This document shows positions 1-4,940 of a stretch of DNA of 5,779 nucleotides, piece after piece. Positions within the stretch are counted from its first letter, which is position 1. Each line of letters opens with the position of its first letter. Source of the stretch: Gemmatimonadales bacterium (GTDB lineage Bacteria; Gemmatimonadota; Gemmatimonadetes; Gemmatimonadales; GWC2-71-9); NCBI GenBank assembly GCA_004525055.1, contig SPDF01000123.1:1-5779 (forward strand), in the 5' to 3' direction. The notes beneath the pieces were generated by a model. That model saw only the letters and a program-made list of their open reading frames with translations. It did not search any database and was not told the origin of the DNA. The position numbers and the translations under genes were made by a program.

Positions 1-30
1 ACCCCTTAATCCGCTTACGTTTCAGGGCTT

Positions 31-1362
31 ATGTTCGACGAGCTTTCCTCCAAACTGTCCGACACGCTTCGCCGGTTGGCGGGTCGTGGCGTCCTGACGG
101 AGGAGGCAGTCAAAGAGGGGCTCCGCGAAGTCCGGCGGGTGCTGCTTGAGGCCGACGTCAGCTTCGACCTGACGCGCGAGTTTCTCGAGCGTGTGCAGGT
201 GCGTGCGGTCGGCACTGAAGCGCTCAAGTCGGTGCGCCCCGGCCAGCAAATCGTCAAGATCGTCTACGACGAACTCGTGGCCTTGCTTGGCGAAAAGCAG
301 GCGCCGATCGCCTTTGCGTCCGTGCCGCCGACGATCATCCTGCTCGTCGGGCTGCAGGGATCTGGCAAGACGACGACCGCCGGCAAGCTGGCGAAGCGGT
401 TGAAGCTGGAGCAAAAGGCGCCGTTCCTCATCGCCGCGGACGTGTATCGGCCGGCGGCAGTGGATCAGTTGGTCACCGTGGCGGGGCAGGCCGGCGTCGG
501 TGTGCACGCGGAGCCGGGTGTCACCGACGTCGTCGGCATCGTGCGGCGCGGGATCGCGGCCGCAAGCAAGGCGCGGGCGCGGACGGTCCTGGTGGACACC
601 GCCGGACGGCTGCAGATCGACAGCGAGATGATGGAGGAGCTGGCTCGGCTCAAGGCCGCGATCACGCCCCACGAAATCCTTCTCGTGGCCGATGGCATGA
701 CCGGGCAGGACGCCGTCCGAATTGCCGGCGGGTTTCACGAAGCGCTGGGGATCACCGGAGTGATCCTCACCAAGATGGATGGCGACGCCCGGGGTGGCGC
801 GGCCCTCTCCATCTATGGGGTCACCAAGGCGCCGATCAAGTACATCGGTGTCGGTGAAAAGCTCGATGCCCTCGAGCCGTTCATCCCGGAGCGGATGGCC
901 GGCCGCATCCTCCAGCAAGGCGACGTGCTGAGCCTGGTGGAAAAGGCGCAGTCCTCGCTGGACGAGGGGGAATCGAGCCGGCTCGCCAAGAAGGCGGTGT
1001 CGAAGCGTGGCATGGACCTCCAGGATTTCCTGTCGGCCATGCGCCAGATGCAGAAGCTGGGGCCGCTCAAGAATGTGCTGGGCATGTTGCCGGGTGTGAA
1101 CGCCCAGATGCTCAAGCAGGCCAACGTGAACGAGGATCGGCTGAAGCATGTCGAGGCCATCGTTCTCTCGATGACCCCGCGGGAGCGGAAGAACCCCGAC
1201 CTGCTCAACGGGTCGCGGCGGAGCCGGATCGCCCGGGGCAGCGGCCGTACGGTGCAGGAAGTGAATCAGTTGATGGCGCAGTTCAAGCAGATGCAGAAAC
1301 AATTGAAGTCGGCAGGTAAACCCGGCGCTCGCATGCCCTTTGGGCGCGGGTTTCCCGGCTGA
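31..1362 (+). CDS. ffh: Signal recognition particle protein Ffh (SRP54 GTPase)
   Basis: Ffh is the protein subunit of the bacterial signal recognition particle. It binds 4.5S RNA and hydrophobic signal sequences on nascent chains, and hands ribosomes to the receptor FtsY at the membrane. The 443-residue length matches the family (E. coli 453). The N domain helical bundle covers about residues 1-90 and the GTPase G domain about 100-295. Visible GTPase motifs are the P-loop GLQGSGKTT (107-115), DVYRPAA (137-143), DTAGR (189-193), TKMDGDARGG (247-256) and GVGEK (273-277). The methionine-rich M domain runs from about 320, with the 4.5S RNA-binding segment SRRSRIARGSG at 395-405, and the protein ends in a Gly/Pro/Phe-rich tail. 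The ATG at 31 begins the expected MFDELSSKLS. Only a weak AGGG (24-27) precedes it, and upstream DNA is missing, so no promoter can be judged. rpsP follows after 24 nt. Confidence 0.98.
   Translation: MFDELSSKLSDTLRRLAGRGVLTEEAVKEGLREVRRVLLEADVSFDLTREFLERVQVRAVGTEALKSVRPGQQIVKIVYDELVALLGEKQAPIAFASVPPTIILLVGLQGSGKTTTAGKLAKRLKLEQKAPFLIAADVYRPAAVDQLVTVAGQAGVGVHAEPGVTDVVGIVRRGIAAASKARARTVLVDTAGRLQIDSEMMEELARLKAAITPHEILLVADGMTGQDAVRIAGGFHEALGITGVILTKMDGDARGGAALSIYGVTKAPIKYIGVGEKLDALEPFIPERMAGRILQQGDVLSLVEKAQSSLDEGESSRLAKKAVSKRGMDLQDFLSAMRQMQKLGPLKNVLGMLPGVNAQMLKQANVNEDRLKHVEAIVLSMTPRERKNPDLLNGSRRSRIARGSGRTVQEVNQLMAQFKQMQKQLKSAGKPGARMPFGRGFPG
1318..1353 (+). promoter_or_regulatory. Imperfect hairpin at the ffh 3' end, before rpsP
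   Basis: AAACCC (1318-1323) can pair with GGGTTT (1348-1353), and GCGC (1325-1328) with GCGC (1344-1347). This gives a 10-bp stem with one bulged G at 1324. The loop contains a competing small hairpin, GCCC-TTT-GGGC (1335-1345). The structure lies in the last codons of ffh, ending about 7 nt before the stop and about 33 nt before rpsP. No T-run follows, so it is not a standard intrinsic terminator. It could act as a partial terminator, an RNA processing site or a leader element for rpsP, or be a by-product of the Gly/Pro/Arg-rich coding sequence. Confidence 0.3.
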
Positions 1363-1386
1363 GCACGTAACCCAAGGGATCGATAC

Positions 1387-1650
1387 ATGGCAACTCGCAT
1401 TCGTCTCCGCCGGGTCGGGCGGAAGAAGCTCCCGATCTACCGTATCGTGGTCGCCGAGAAGACGGCGCCGCGCGACGGCCGCTTTATCGAAGTCATCGGC
1501 ACCTATGCGCCGAAGGCCAAGGTGGAAGCGGAGCAGATCACCGTCGACACCGAGAAGGCGCGCGCCTGGCTCGACAAGGGCGCCACGGCATCGGAAACGG
1601 TGCACTCGCTGTTTCGGAAGGCCGGGCTCTTCAAGACGCCGACGGCCTGA
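1387..1650 (+). CDS. rpsP: 30S ribosomal protein bS16
   Basis: bS16 is a small-subunit protein that stabilises the 5' and central regions of 16S rRNA and is needed for 30S assembly. The 87-residue product matches the family length (about 80-90). It shows the hallmark N-terminal pattern IRLRRVGRKKLPIYRIVVA (residues 5-23), then APRDGRFIEVIGTY (27-40), which are the conserved blocks of bS16. The C-terminal part, residues 55-87, holds the conserved helix and FRKAGLF. An AAGGGA Shine-Dalgarno site at 1374-1379, 7 nt before the ATG, is one of the two best sites in the operon and fits high ribosomal-protein output. The stop codon overlaps the rimM start by one base (TGATG), which suggests translational coupling. 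Confidence 0.98.
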   Translation: MATRIRLRRVGRKKLPIYRIVVAEKTAPRDGRFIEVIGTYAPKAKVEAEQITVDTEKARAWLDKGATASETVHSLFRKAGLFKTPTA

Positions 1651-2180
1651 TGACGGAAGGCGCCCGCCACATGGTGGTCGGGCGGTTTCGCAGGCCGCAT
1701 GGTATGAAGGGCGAGTGCACGATCTTCCCGCTGACGGACGAGCCGGGACGGGTCTTTGCCTCGGGGCAGGAGCTCTGGACGGTGGATATCGCCGGTGAGG
1801 CCATTGGGAGTCCGCTGACCGTGGAGCGGAGCCGATCCTATCATCGCGAGTGGCTGGTGAAGTTTGCCGGGATCGACCACCGCGATGCGCTGGAGCGCTA
1901 CCGGAACGGATTTCTGGCGGTGCCGAGCGCGGCGGTGTCAGCGTTGGAAGAGGGGGAAGTCTACCTCCATGAGCTTGACGGCTTTGCCGTGCGGCTGGAG
2001 GACGATACGCCGGTCGGACTGGTCACCGGGTACTACGAAACGGCGGCCGGACTGGTCATCGAAGTGCAGGGTCCCAAGCGGGAGTTCCTGCTGCCGTATC
2101 GGAAGGAGTTTGTGAAGCACGTGGACCGCGCGGCCCGGAGGCTGGTGGTCGCTCCGCCGGATGGACTGCTCGATGGCTGA
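1650..2180 (+). CDS. rimM: Ribosome maturation factor RimM
   Basis: RimM binds free 30S subunits, contacts uS19 and assists folding of the 16S rRNA 3' domain (head). The 176-residue length is typical. Residues 8-95 form the RimM N-terminal barrel, with VVGRFRRPHGMKGE (9-22) matching the family's conserved G-x-HG-x-G opening. Residues 102-175 form the PRC barrel, opening with EVYLHELDGF (103-112). They end with LLPYRKEFVKHVD (147-159) and the late VVAPPDGLLDG, close to the usual 'LIPF..dvVk.vD....iVv..peGLLD'. The start at 1650 overlaps the rpsP stop by one base and has no Shine-Dalgarno, so initiation probably depends on ribosomes finishing rpsP. An alternative ATG at 1671 would remove seven non-conserved residues. 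Weak initiation fits the low demand for RimM relative to bS16. Confidence 0.97.
   Translation: MTEGARHMVVGRFRRPHGMKGECTIFPLTDEPGRVFASGQELWTVDIAGEAIGSPLTVERSRSYHREWLVKFAGIDHRDALERYRNGFLAVPSAAVSALEEGEVYLHELDGFAVRLEDDTPVGLVTGYYETAAGLVIEVQGPKREFLLPYRKEFVKHVDRAARRLVVAPPDGLLDG
1655..1660 (+). promoter_or_regulatory. Possible Shine-Dalgarno for an alternative rimM start
   Basis: GGAAGG lies 10 nt before an in-frame ATG at 1671, which is rimM codon 8. That ATG directly precedes the conserved VVGRFRRPHG block. The true rimM start could therefore be 1671 rather than 1650. The sequence alone does not decide it: 1650 has the stop/start overlap in its favour, and 1671 has the better ribosome site, although its spacing is long. 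Confidence 0.3.
2159..2165 (+). promoter_or_regulatory. Weak ribosome binding site that decides the trmD start
   Basis: GGATGGA (2159-2165) contains a GGA 7 nt before the ATG at 2173. An upstream in-frame ATG at 2161 has no purine-rich site at a usable distance. Starting at 2173 gives MAEPLRINVVTLFPE, which matches the short N-terminus of TrmD proteins and reduces the rimM overlap from 20 to 8 nt. Confidence 0.45.
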
Positions 2181-2874
2181 GCCGCTTCGCATCAACGTGG
2201 TTACGCTGTTTCCGGAGGTGTTTGTGCCCTGGCTCGAGGCGTCGATCCTCGGGCGGGCGCAAACGGGAGGACGGGTCGAGTTCCGACTGGTGCAGTTGCG
2301 GGATTTCACCCACGACCGGCACCACACGGTGGACGACTACGCCTTTGGTGGCGGCGCCGGCATGGTCCTGAAGCCCGAGCCGTTCTTCGAGGCCGTGGAT
2401 TCCCTCGGCCCGCCGAGCGGACCGGTGGTGCTGCTCTCGGCACGGGGCAGGCGGTTTGCCCATGCGGACGCGGTCCGCTGGTCGCTGGCGCCGGAACTGA
2501 CGTTGCTCTGCGGGCACTACAAGGATGTCGATCAGCGGGTGGCCGATCACCTGGCCACCGACGAGGTGTCCCTTGGCGACTTCGTGCTGACAGGGGGAGA
2601 ACCGGCGGCCCTCTGCGTCCTCGATGCGGTGGTGCGATTGCTCCCCGGCGCGTTGGGCGACCACGAGTCGGCCAGTACGGATTCGCATTACGACGGGCTG
2701 TTGAGCCCGCCGAGCTATACCCGGCCACCAGAGTATCGGGGGCTGGCAGTCCCGGAGGTCTTGCGCTCCGGCGACCACGCGAAAATCGCCGCGTGGCGGA
2801 AGGAACAGGCGGACATACTGACTCGCGAACGCCGGCCCGATCTCTGGCAGGCGCACCTCGCGTCGGACGACTAG
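2173..2874 (+). CDS. trmD: tRNA (guanine-N1)-methyltransferase TrmD
   Basis: TrmD uses S-adenosylmethionine to methylate N1 of G37, next to the anticodon of tRNAs reading CNN and some other codons. The modification prevents +1 frameshifting, and the enzyme is essential in most bacteria. The 233-residue protein belongs to the SPOUT superfamily and works as a dimer with a deep trefoil knot. Numbered from 2173, TLFPEVF (11-17) is the conserved opening, and DYAFGGGAGMVLKPEP (55-70) is the family's 'DdyPyGGGaGMvmkpeP' block. LLCGHYKDVDQRV (111-123) contains the knot segment and the arginine equivalent to E. coli Arg154. GDFVLTGGE (135-143) lines the AdoMet site, and TDS (169-171) carries the catalytic aspartate equivalent to E. 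coli Asp169. YTRPPEY (182-188) is also typical. It overlaps rimM by 8 nt with a poor ribosome site. Confidence 0.97.
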   Translation: MAEPLRINVVTLFPEVFVPWLEASILGRAQTGGRVEFRLVQLRDFTHDRHHTVDDYAFGGGAGMVLKPEPFFEAVDSLGPPSGPVVLLSARGRRFAHADAVRWSLAPELTLLCGHYKDVDQRVADHLATDEVSLGDFVLTGGEPAALCVLDAVVRLLPGALGDHESASTDSHYDGLLSPPSYTRPPEYRGLAVPEVLRSGDHAKIAAWRKEQADILTRERRPDLWQAHLASDD

Positions 2875-2883
2875 CGGCAGCAC

Positions 2884-2908
2884 GCCGTACGGGGCCCACT
2901 GGGCCGGC
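2884..2908 (+). promoter_or_regulatory. Hairpin in the trmD-rplS gap
   Basis: The 49-nt gap contains GGCCC (2893-2897), a 3-nt loop ACT, and GGGCC (2901-2905), a perfect 5-bp stem. In an extended fold, GCCG (2884-2887) also pairs with CGGC (2905-2908) around GCCC/GGGC, leaving a 6-nt bulge. CCGTACGG (2885-2892) is in addition a perfect 8-nt palindrome. The hairpin ends 4 nt before the rplS Shine-Dalgarno, so it would leave that site open. It could protect or insulate the rplS message. L19 leader RNAs exist in Firmicutes, but I see no specific resemblance to them here. Confidence 0.3.
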
Positions 2909-2923
2909 ACTCAGGAGAAGACG

Positions 2924-3271
2924 ATGGAACGGATGGATGCGTTGACGCGCGGGACCCCGCGCACCGATCTCCCCGCGTTCGACGCGGGAGATACTGTGAA
3001 GGTCATGGTGCGCGTCCGCGAGGGCGACAAGGAGCGGTTGCAGGCGTTCGAAGGGGTGGTCATCTCCCGGCGCGGCGGCGGTGCCCACGAGAGCTTCACC
3101 GTCCGCAAGGTCTCGGCGGGTGTCGGCGTGGAGCGGATCTTCCCGCTGCAGAGCCCCACGATCGCGTCGATTGTCCTCGTGCGGCGTGGCCGGGTCCGCC
3201 GGGCCAAGCTCTACTACCTCCGTGCGCTGAGCGGCAAGGCCGCACGCATCCGGGAGAAGCGCCAGGACTAG
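2924..3271 (+). CDS. rplS: 50S ribosomal protein bL19
   Basis: bL19 sits at the 30S-50S interface of the large subunit and takes part in an intersubunit bridge. The 115-residue length equals that of E. coli L19. The conserved GDTVKVMVRVREGDKERLQ (22-40) is followed by AFEGVVISRRGGG (41-53), FTVRKVSAGVGVERIFP (58-74), SPTIASI (77-83) and the signature RRGRVRRAKLYYLR (87-100). GKAARIREK (104-112) completes the family pattern. A strong AGGAGA (2913-2918) lies 5 nt before the chosen ATG. A second in-frame ATG at 2933 is too far from that site. It is separated from trmD by 49 nt, the longest gap in the operon, and from rnhB by only 4 nt. The strong ribosome site fits the high output required of a ribosomal protein in an operon with two low-demand genes. 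Confidence 0.98.
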   Translation: MERMDALTRGTPRTDLPAFDAGDTVKVMVRVREGDKERLQAFEGVVISRRGGGAHESFTVRKVSAGVGVERIFPLQSPTIASIVLVRRGRVRRAKLYYLRALSGKAARIREKRQD

Positions 3272-3275
3272 CCGA

Positions 3276-3965
3276 GTGGCGGCCCGTCACCCCACGTTGG
3301 ACCGCGAGTCGGCGGTCTGGGCCGATGGGCAGTTGCTGGTCGGAGTCGATGAAGCAGGCCGCGGTCCCCTGGCTGGTCCAGTGGTGGCCGCGGCCGTCGT
3401 ATTTCCGGTCGGCTCACCGGTGATCCCTGGGGTTCGCGACAGCAAGACCCTGTCAGCGGCGCGACGGGAAGTGCTCGCGCTTGAGATCCGGGGAGCGGCG
3501 CTCGGCATCGGCGTCGGGGGTGCGTCGGTTCGGGAAATTGATCAACTGAATATTCGCGTGGCGACTGCACTGGCCATGCACCGGGCCATCAGACGGGCGC
3601 TCGTCCGCTTCCCCGCTTCCCCGCATCCCCGCCTGCTGATCGATGGCCTTCGGATGCCCGAGATCGGCTACCCTCACGACGCCCTTGTCGACGGCGACGC
3701 CGATTGCCACACGATCGCCGCGGCCGGGATCATCGCCAAGACGGTGCGTGACCGCCTGATGCGCCGACTGGCAGATCGGCACGAGGGGTATGGGTGGGAC
3801 CGGAACAGTGGATACGGCAGTGCGGAGCATCTGGCGGCGATCGAGTCGCTTGGCCCCACCGACCATCACCGGCGGAGCTTCCGCCCGGTGAGTGGCATGG
3901 GGCTCCCTACTTGGCCCTCCAGAACGCCTTGTCCTGATTCGCGAACTCGTCAGGCACGTAACTGA
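3276..3965 (+). CDS. rnhB: Ribonuclease HII
   Basis: RNase HII nicks RNA-DNA hybrids 5' of ribonucleotides and starts removal of single ribonucleotides misincorporated into DNA. The four metal-binding acids are present: D25 and E26 in GVDEAGRGPLAGP (23-35), D123 in LLIDG (120-124), and D159 in IIAKTVRDR (152-160). DSK (55-57) and the late block GPTDHHRRSFRPV (193-205) are also characteristic. Two motif variants stand out: DGL where many homologues have DGN, and AGIIAK where ASIIAK is common. The start is GTG at 3276, with AGGA (3264-3267) 8 nt upstream, just 4 nt after rplS; this suggests coupling. The protein has 229 residues. Conserved sequence ends near 205, and the remaining 24 residues are a low-complexity tail whose codons overlap the convergent gene. 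An 8-nt tandem repeat encodes residues 111-119. Confidence 0.96.
   Translation: MAARHPTLDRESAVWADGQLLVGVDEAGRGPLAGPVVAAAVVFPVGSPVIPGVRDSKTLSAARREVLALEIRGAALGIGVGGASVREIDQLNIRVATALAMHRAIRRALVRFPASPHPRLLIDGLRMPEIGYPHDALVDGDADCHTIAAAGIIAKTVRDRLMRRLADRHEGYGWDRNSGYGSAEHLAAIESLGPTDHHRRSFRPVSGMGLPTWPSRTPCPDSRTRQARN
3606..3632 (+). repeat. 8-nt tandem repeat inside rnhB
   Basis: The unit CGCTTCCC occurs at 3606-3613 and 3614-3621, again as CGCATCCC (one change) at 3622-3629, and then as a partial CGC. It encodes RFPASPHPR (residues 111-119), just before the strand carrying catalytic D123, in a place where RNase HII proteins usually have a short variable loop. Because 8 is not a multiple of 3, gain or loss of one unit by slippage would shift the reading frame before D123 and D159. 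Confidence 0.8.
3867..3890 (-). terminator. Strong hairpin beyond the stop of the minus-strand gene (possible 3' end)
   Basis: On the plus strand, CACCGG (3867-3872) pairs with CCGGTG (3885-3890), and CGGA (3873-3876) with TCCG (3880-3883). This makes a 10-bp stem with one bulged C (3884) and a GCT loop. For the minus-strand transcript it begins 16 nt after the stop codon, a plausible distance for a terminator or 3' stabiliser. No T-run follows on that strand, however, and the same bases encode the conserved HHRRSFRPV of RnhB. It may therefore be only a by-product of coding. Confidence 0.22.
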
Positions 3966-4725
3966 TCTCCGGGCTGATGGTCAGCAGCTGAACTTCAACC
4001 CGCTCGGTAGACTCGGCGAACTGGGCGACGATGTCCTGAGGGGACTTCATCTGTGCGCCGATGGCTCCCCGCGTGCTCAGGTCGCGGTCGATGCCGGCGA
4101 GGGAGTTTAGAGGGACGAGGAGCAGGAAGGTCGGTGTGGTACCCCCGGCGACGAGCTCGTAGGTGACCCACGGCGATGTGGCCCCGGCGGAGCGGTACGC
4201 CGAGACGTACGCCGTCATCATGGCGGCGAACGCCTTGTCTTGTCCGGGCCGCACGGTGAACGTACTGACCCAGAAATGCCGTGTTTCCGGTACGATGAAG
4301 GTCGGCTGGTAGCTCAGGTCGGCGCGGTAGCTGGCCAGCAGGGTCTGGACGCTGACGACAAAGGCGGATTCGCGAGCCATCAGAGTATCCAGCTGCTTCG
4401 CCAGGGATTTGTCGCTCTGGTAGCTCTGGTCGAGCCCCTCCAGGCCCGCGAAATCAGTGGCCCCGCCGATAAACCAGAACTCCGGTGCGCCGGAGGCGGC
4501 CACCGTCCCGACATAGCTGTAGGGCACCTTCTTCGACTGCAGCGTCTTCACCCAGGTGCGTTCATTGGCCAGGTGGCTGGCTGCCGTGCCGAACTTGGCG
4601 GTTTCCCGCACGATGCGGATGGCCGGTGGCGGGGTGGGGTTCAGCCACATGCTCTGGGCTGAGAGCGCGGCTGGGCCGGCTAGCAGAACCAGGCCCGTGA
4701 GGGCTGCGGGGAGGCGGGGACGCAT
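3907..4725 (-). CDS. Probable secreted protein of unknown function with an internal duplication
   Basis: I do not recognise a named family. The 272-residue product starts with a Sec-type signal peptide: basic MRPR, a hydrophobic core at residues 5-20, and LSA|Q with likely cleavage after A23. The mature part seems to hold two similar units, about residues 36-99 and 150-214. Each begins with a strand (IRIVRETAKFG; FWVSTFTVRPG), continues with a helix rich in A/K, then a YVGTVAASGAPEFWF-like or YELVAGGTTPTFLLL-like hairpin, and ends in 'DFAGLEGLD' or 'SLAGIDRDL'. This pattern resembles tandem ferredoxin-like (dimeric alpha/beta barrel) domains, which is inference. No catalytic motif is evident. 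There are no cysteines, so it is not a lipoprotein. The ATG at 4725 has GGAG (4732-4735) 6 nt upstream. A longer in-frame start at 4929 would run through the antisense of the tRNA and is rejected. The gene is convergent with rnhB and overlaps it by 59 nt. Its codon use looks native. Confidence 0.85.
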   Translation of the reverse strand: MRPRLPAALTGLVLLAGPAALSAQSMWLNPTPPPAIRIVRETAKFGTAASHLANERTWVKTLQSKKVPYSYVGTVAASGAPEFWFIGGATDFAGLEGLDQSYQSDKSLAKQLDTLMARESAFVVSVQTLLASYRADLSYQPTFIVPETRHFWVSTFTVRPGQDKAFAAMMTAYVSAYRSAGATSPWVTYELVAGGTTPTFLLLVPLNSLAGIDRDLSTRGAIGAQMKSPQDIVAQFAESTERVEVQLLTISPEISYVPDEFANQDKAFWRAK

Positions 4726-4731
4726 GGGGCG

Positions 4732-4735
4732 CTCC
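4732..4735 (-). promoter_or_regulatory. Shine-Dalgarno of the secreted-protein gene
   Basis: Read on the minus strand, GGAG is followed by CGCCCC and then ATG, a 6-nt spacing. Together with the signal peptide that begins at this ATG, it fixes the start at 4725 rather than at the upstream in-frame ATG at 4929. Confidence 0.6.
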
Positions 4736-4753
4736 GATGTGGGGATTGGGTCG

Positions 4754-4781
4754 AACCTACGCCGGAATCCGGCACTGGCAA
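4754..4781 (-). promoter_or_regulatory. Candidate sigma-70-type promoter for the secreted-protein gene
   Basis: On the minus strand, TTGCCA (4781-4776; five of six bases match TTGACA) is separated by 16 nt from TAGGTT (4759-4754). TAGGTT keeps the T, A and final T that matter most in TATAAT. Transcription would start near 4747 and give a 5' leader of about 20 nt that contains the GGAG site. The -10 match is modest and the promoter consensus of this lineage is not known to me. Confidence 0.38.
4761..4773. promoter_or_regulatory. Palindrome in the candidate promoter spacer
   Basis: GCCGGA-A-TCCGGC is a 13-nt perfect inverted repeat (6-bp arms, one central base). It lies inside the 16-nt spacer between the candidate -35 and -10 elements of the minus-strand gene, where a repressor or activator could sit. 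GC-rich palindromes of this size also arise by chance in such genomes, so an operator role is only a suggestion. Confidence 0.3.
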
Positions 4782-4824
4782 GCCCTTGAATCCGGCCCCG
4801 TCGGGTGCAAGGTTTACGGCGGTC

Positions 4825-4898
4825 GGGGGCGTAGCTCAACTGGCTAGAGCAACGGGCTTTTAACCCGTAGGTTCTGGGTTCGATCCCCAGCGCCCTCA
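4825..4898 (+). tRNA. tRNA-Lys (anticodon UUU)
   Basis: A complete cloverleaf can be drawn. The acceptor stem GGGGGCG (4825-4831) pairs with CGCCCTC (4891-4897), with one G-U pair at the second position. The D arm is GCTC/GAGC (4834-4837, 4847-4850) with loop AACTGGCTA. The anticodon stem ACGGG/CCCGT (4852-4856, 4864-4868) closes the loop CTTTTAA, with anticodon TTT at 4859-4861. The variable loop is AGGTT. The T arm CTGGG/CCCAG (4874-4878, 4886-4890) holds the loop TTCGATC. The discriminator is A (4898), as expected for bacterial tRNA-Lys. The 3' CCA is not encoded (CTG follows), so a CCA-adding enzyme must supply it. This tRNA decodes AAA and AAG. TTGAAT at 4786-4791 could be a -35 element, but no convincing -10 follows it. 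Confidence 0.97.
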
Positions 4899-4940
4899 CT
4901 GCAGTCCTTCCCGACCGGTCCCTCCCCAACCGTGGACGTG

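Noticed and set aside
22..1605. Long minus-strand open frame of 527 codons opposite ffh and rpsP
   Set aside because: It lies wholly antisense to two unmistakable conserved genes. Its translation is rich in H, R, L, D and P as expected from antisense of GC-rich codons, it has no recognisable domain, and it crosses a gene boundary.
1340..1798. Plus-strand frame of 152 codons across rpsP and the rimM start
   Set aside because: It is out of frame with both genes, and its translation is an Arg/Ser-rich run typical of a shifted frame.
2056..3088. Overlapping minus-strand open frames opposite rimM, trmD and rplS (2056-2910 and 2306-3088)
   Set aside because: They are GC-rich shadows of trmD and rplS, with Arg/Pro-rich low-complexity translations and no domain. 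Both strands cannot plausibly encode conserved proteins over this whole length.
4786..4818. Possible tRNA promoter: TTGAAT (4786-4791) with GGTTTAC (4811-4817)
   Set aside because: TTGAAT is a fair -35, but no hexamer at 16-18 nt spacing matches a -10. TTTACG would need a 21-nt spacer. The evidence is too weak to call.
4825..4940. tRNA as an integration site (att) of a mobile element
   Set aside because: No integrase gene and no repeated copy of the tRNA 3' end are visible, and the neighbour is a normal cardiolipin synthase gene.
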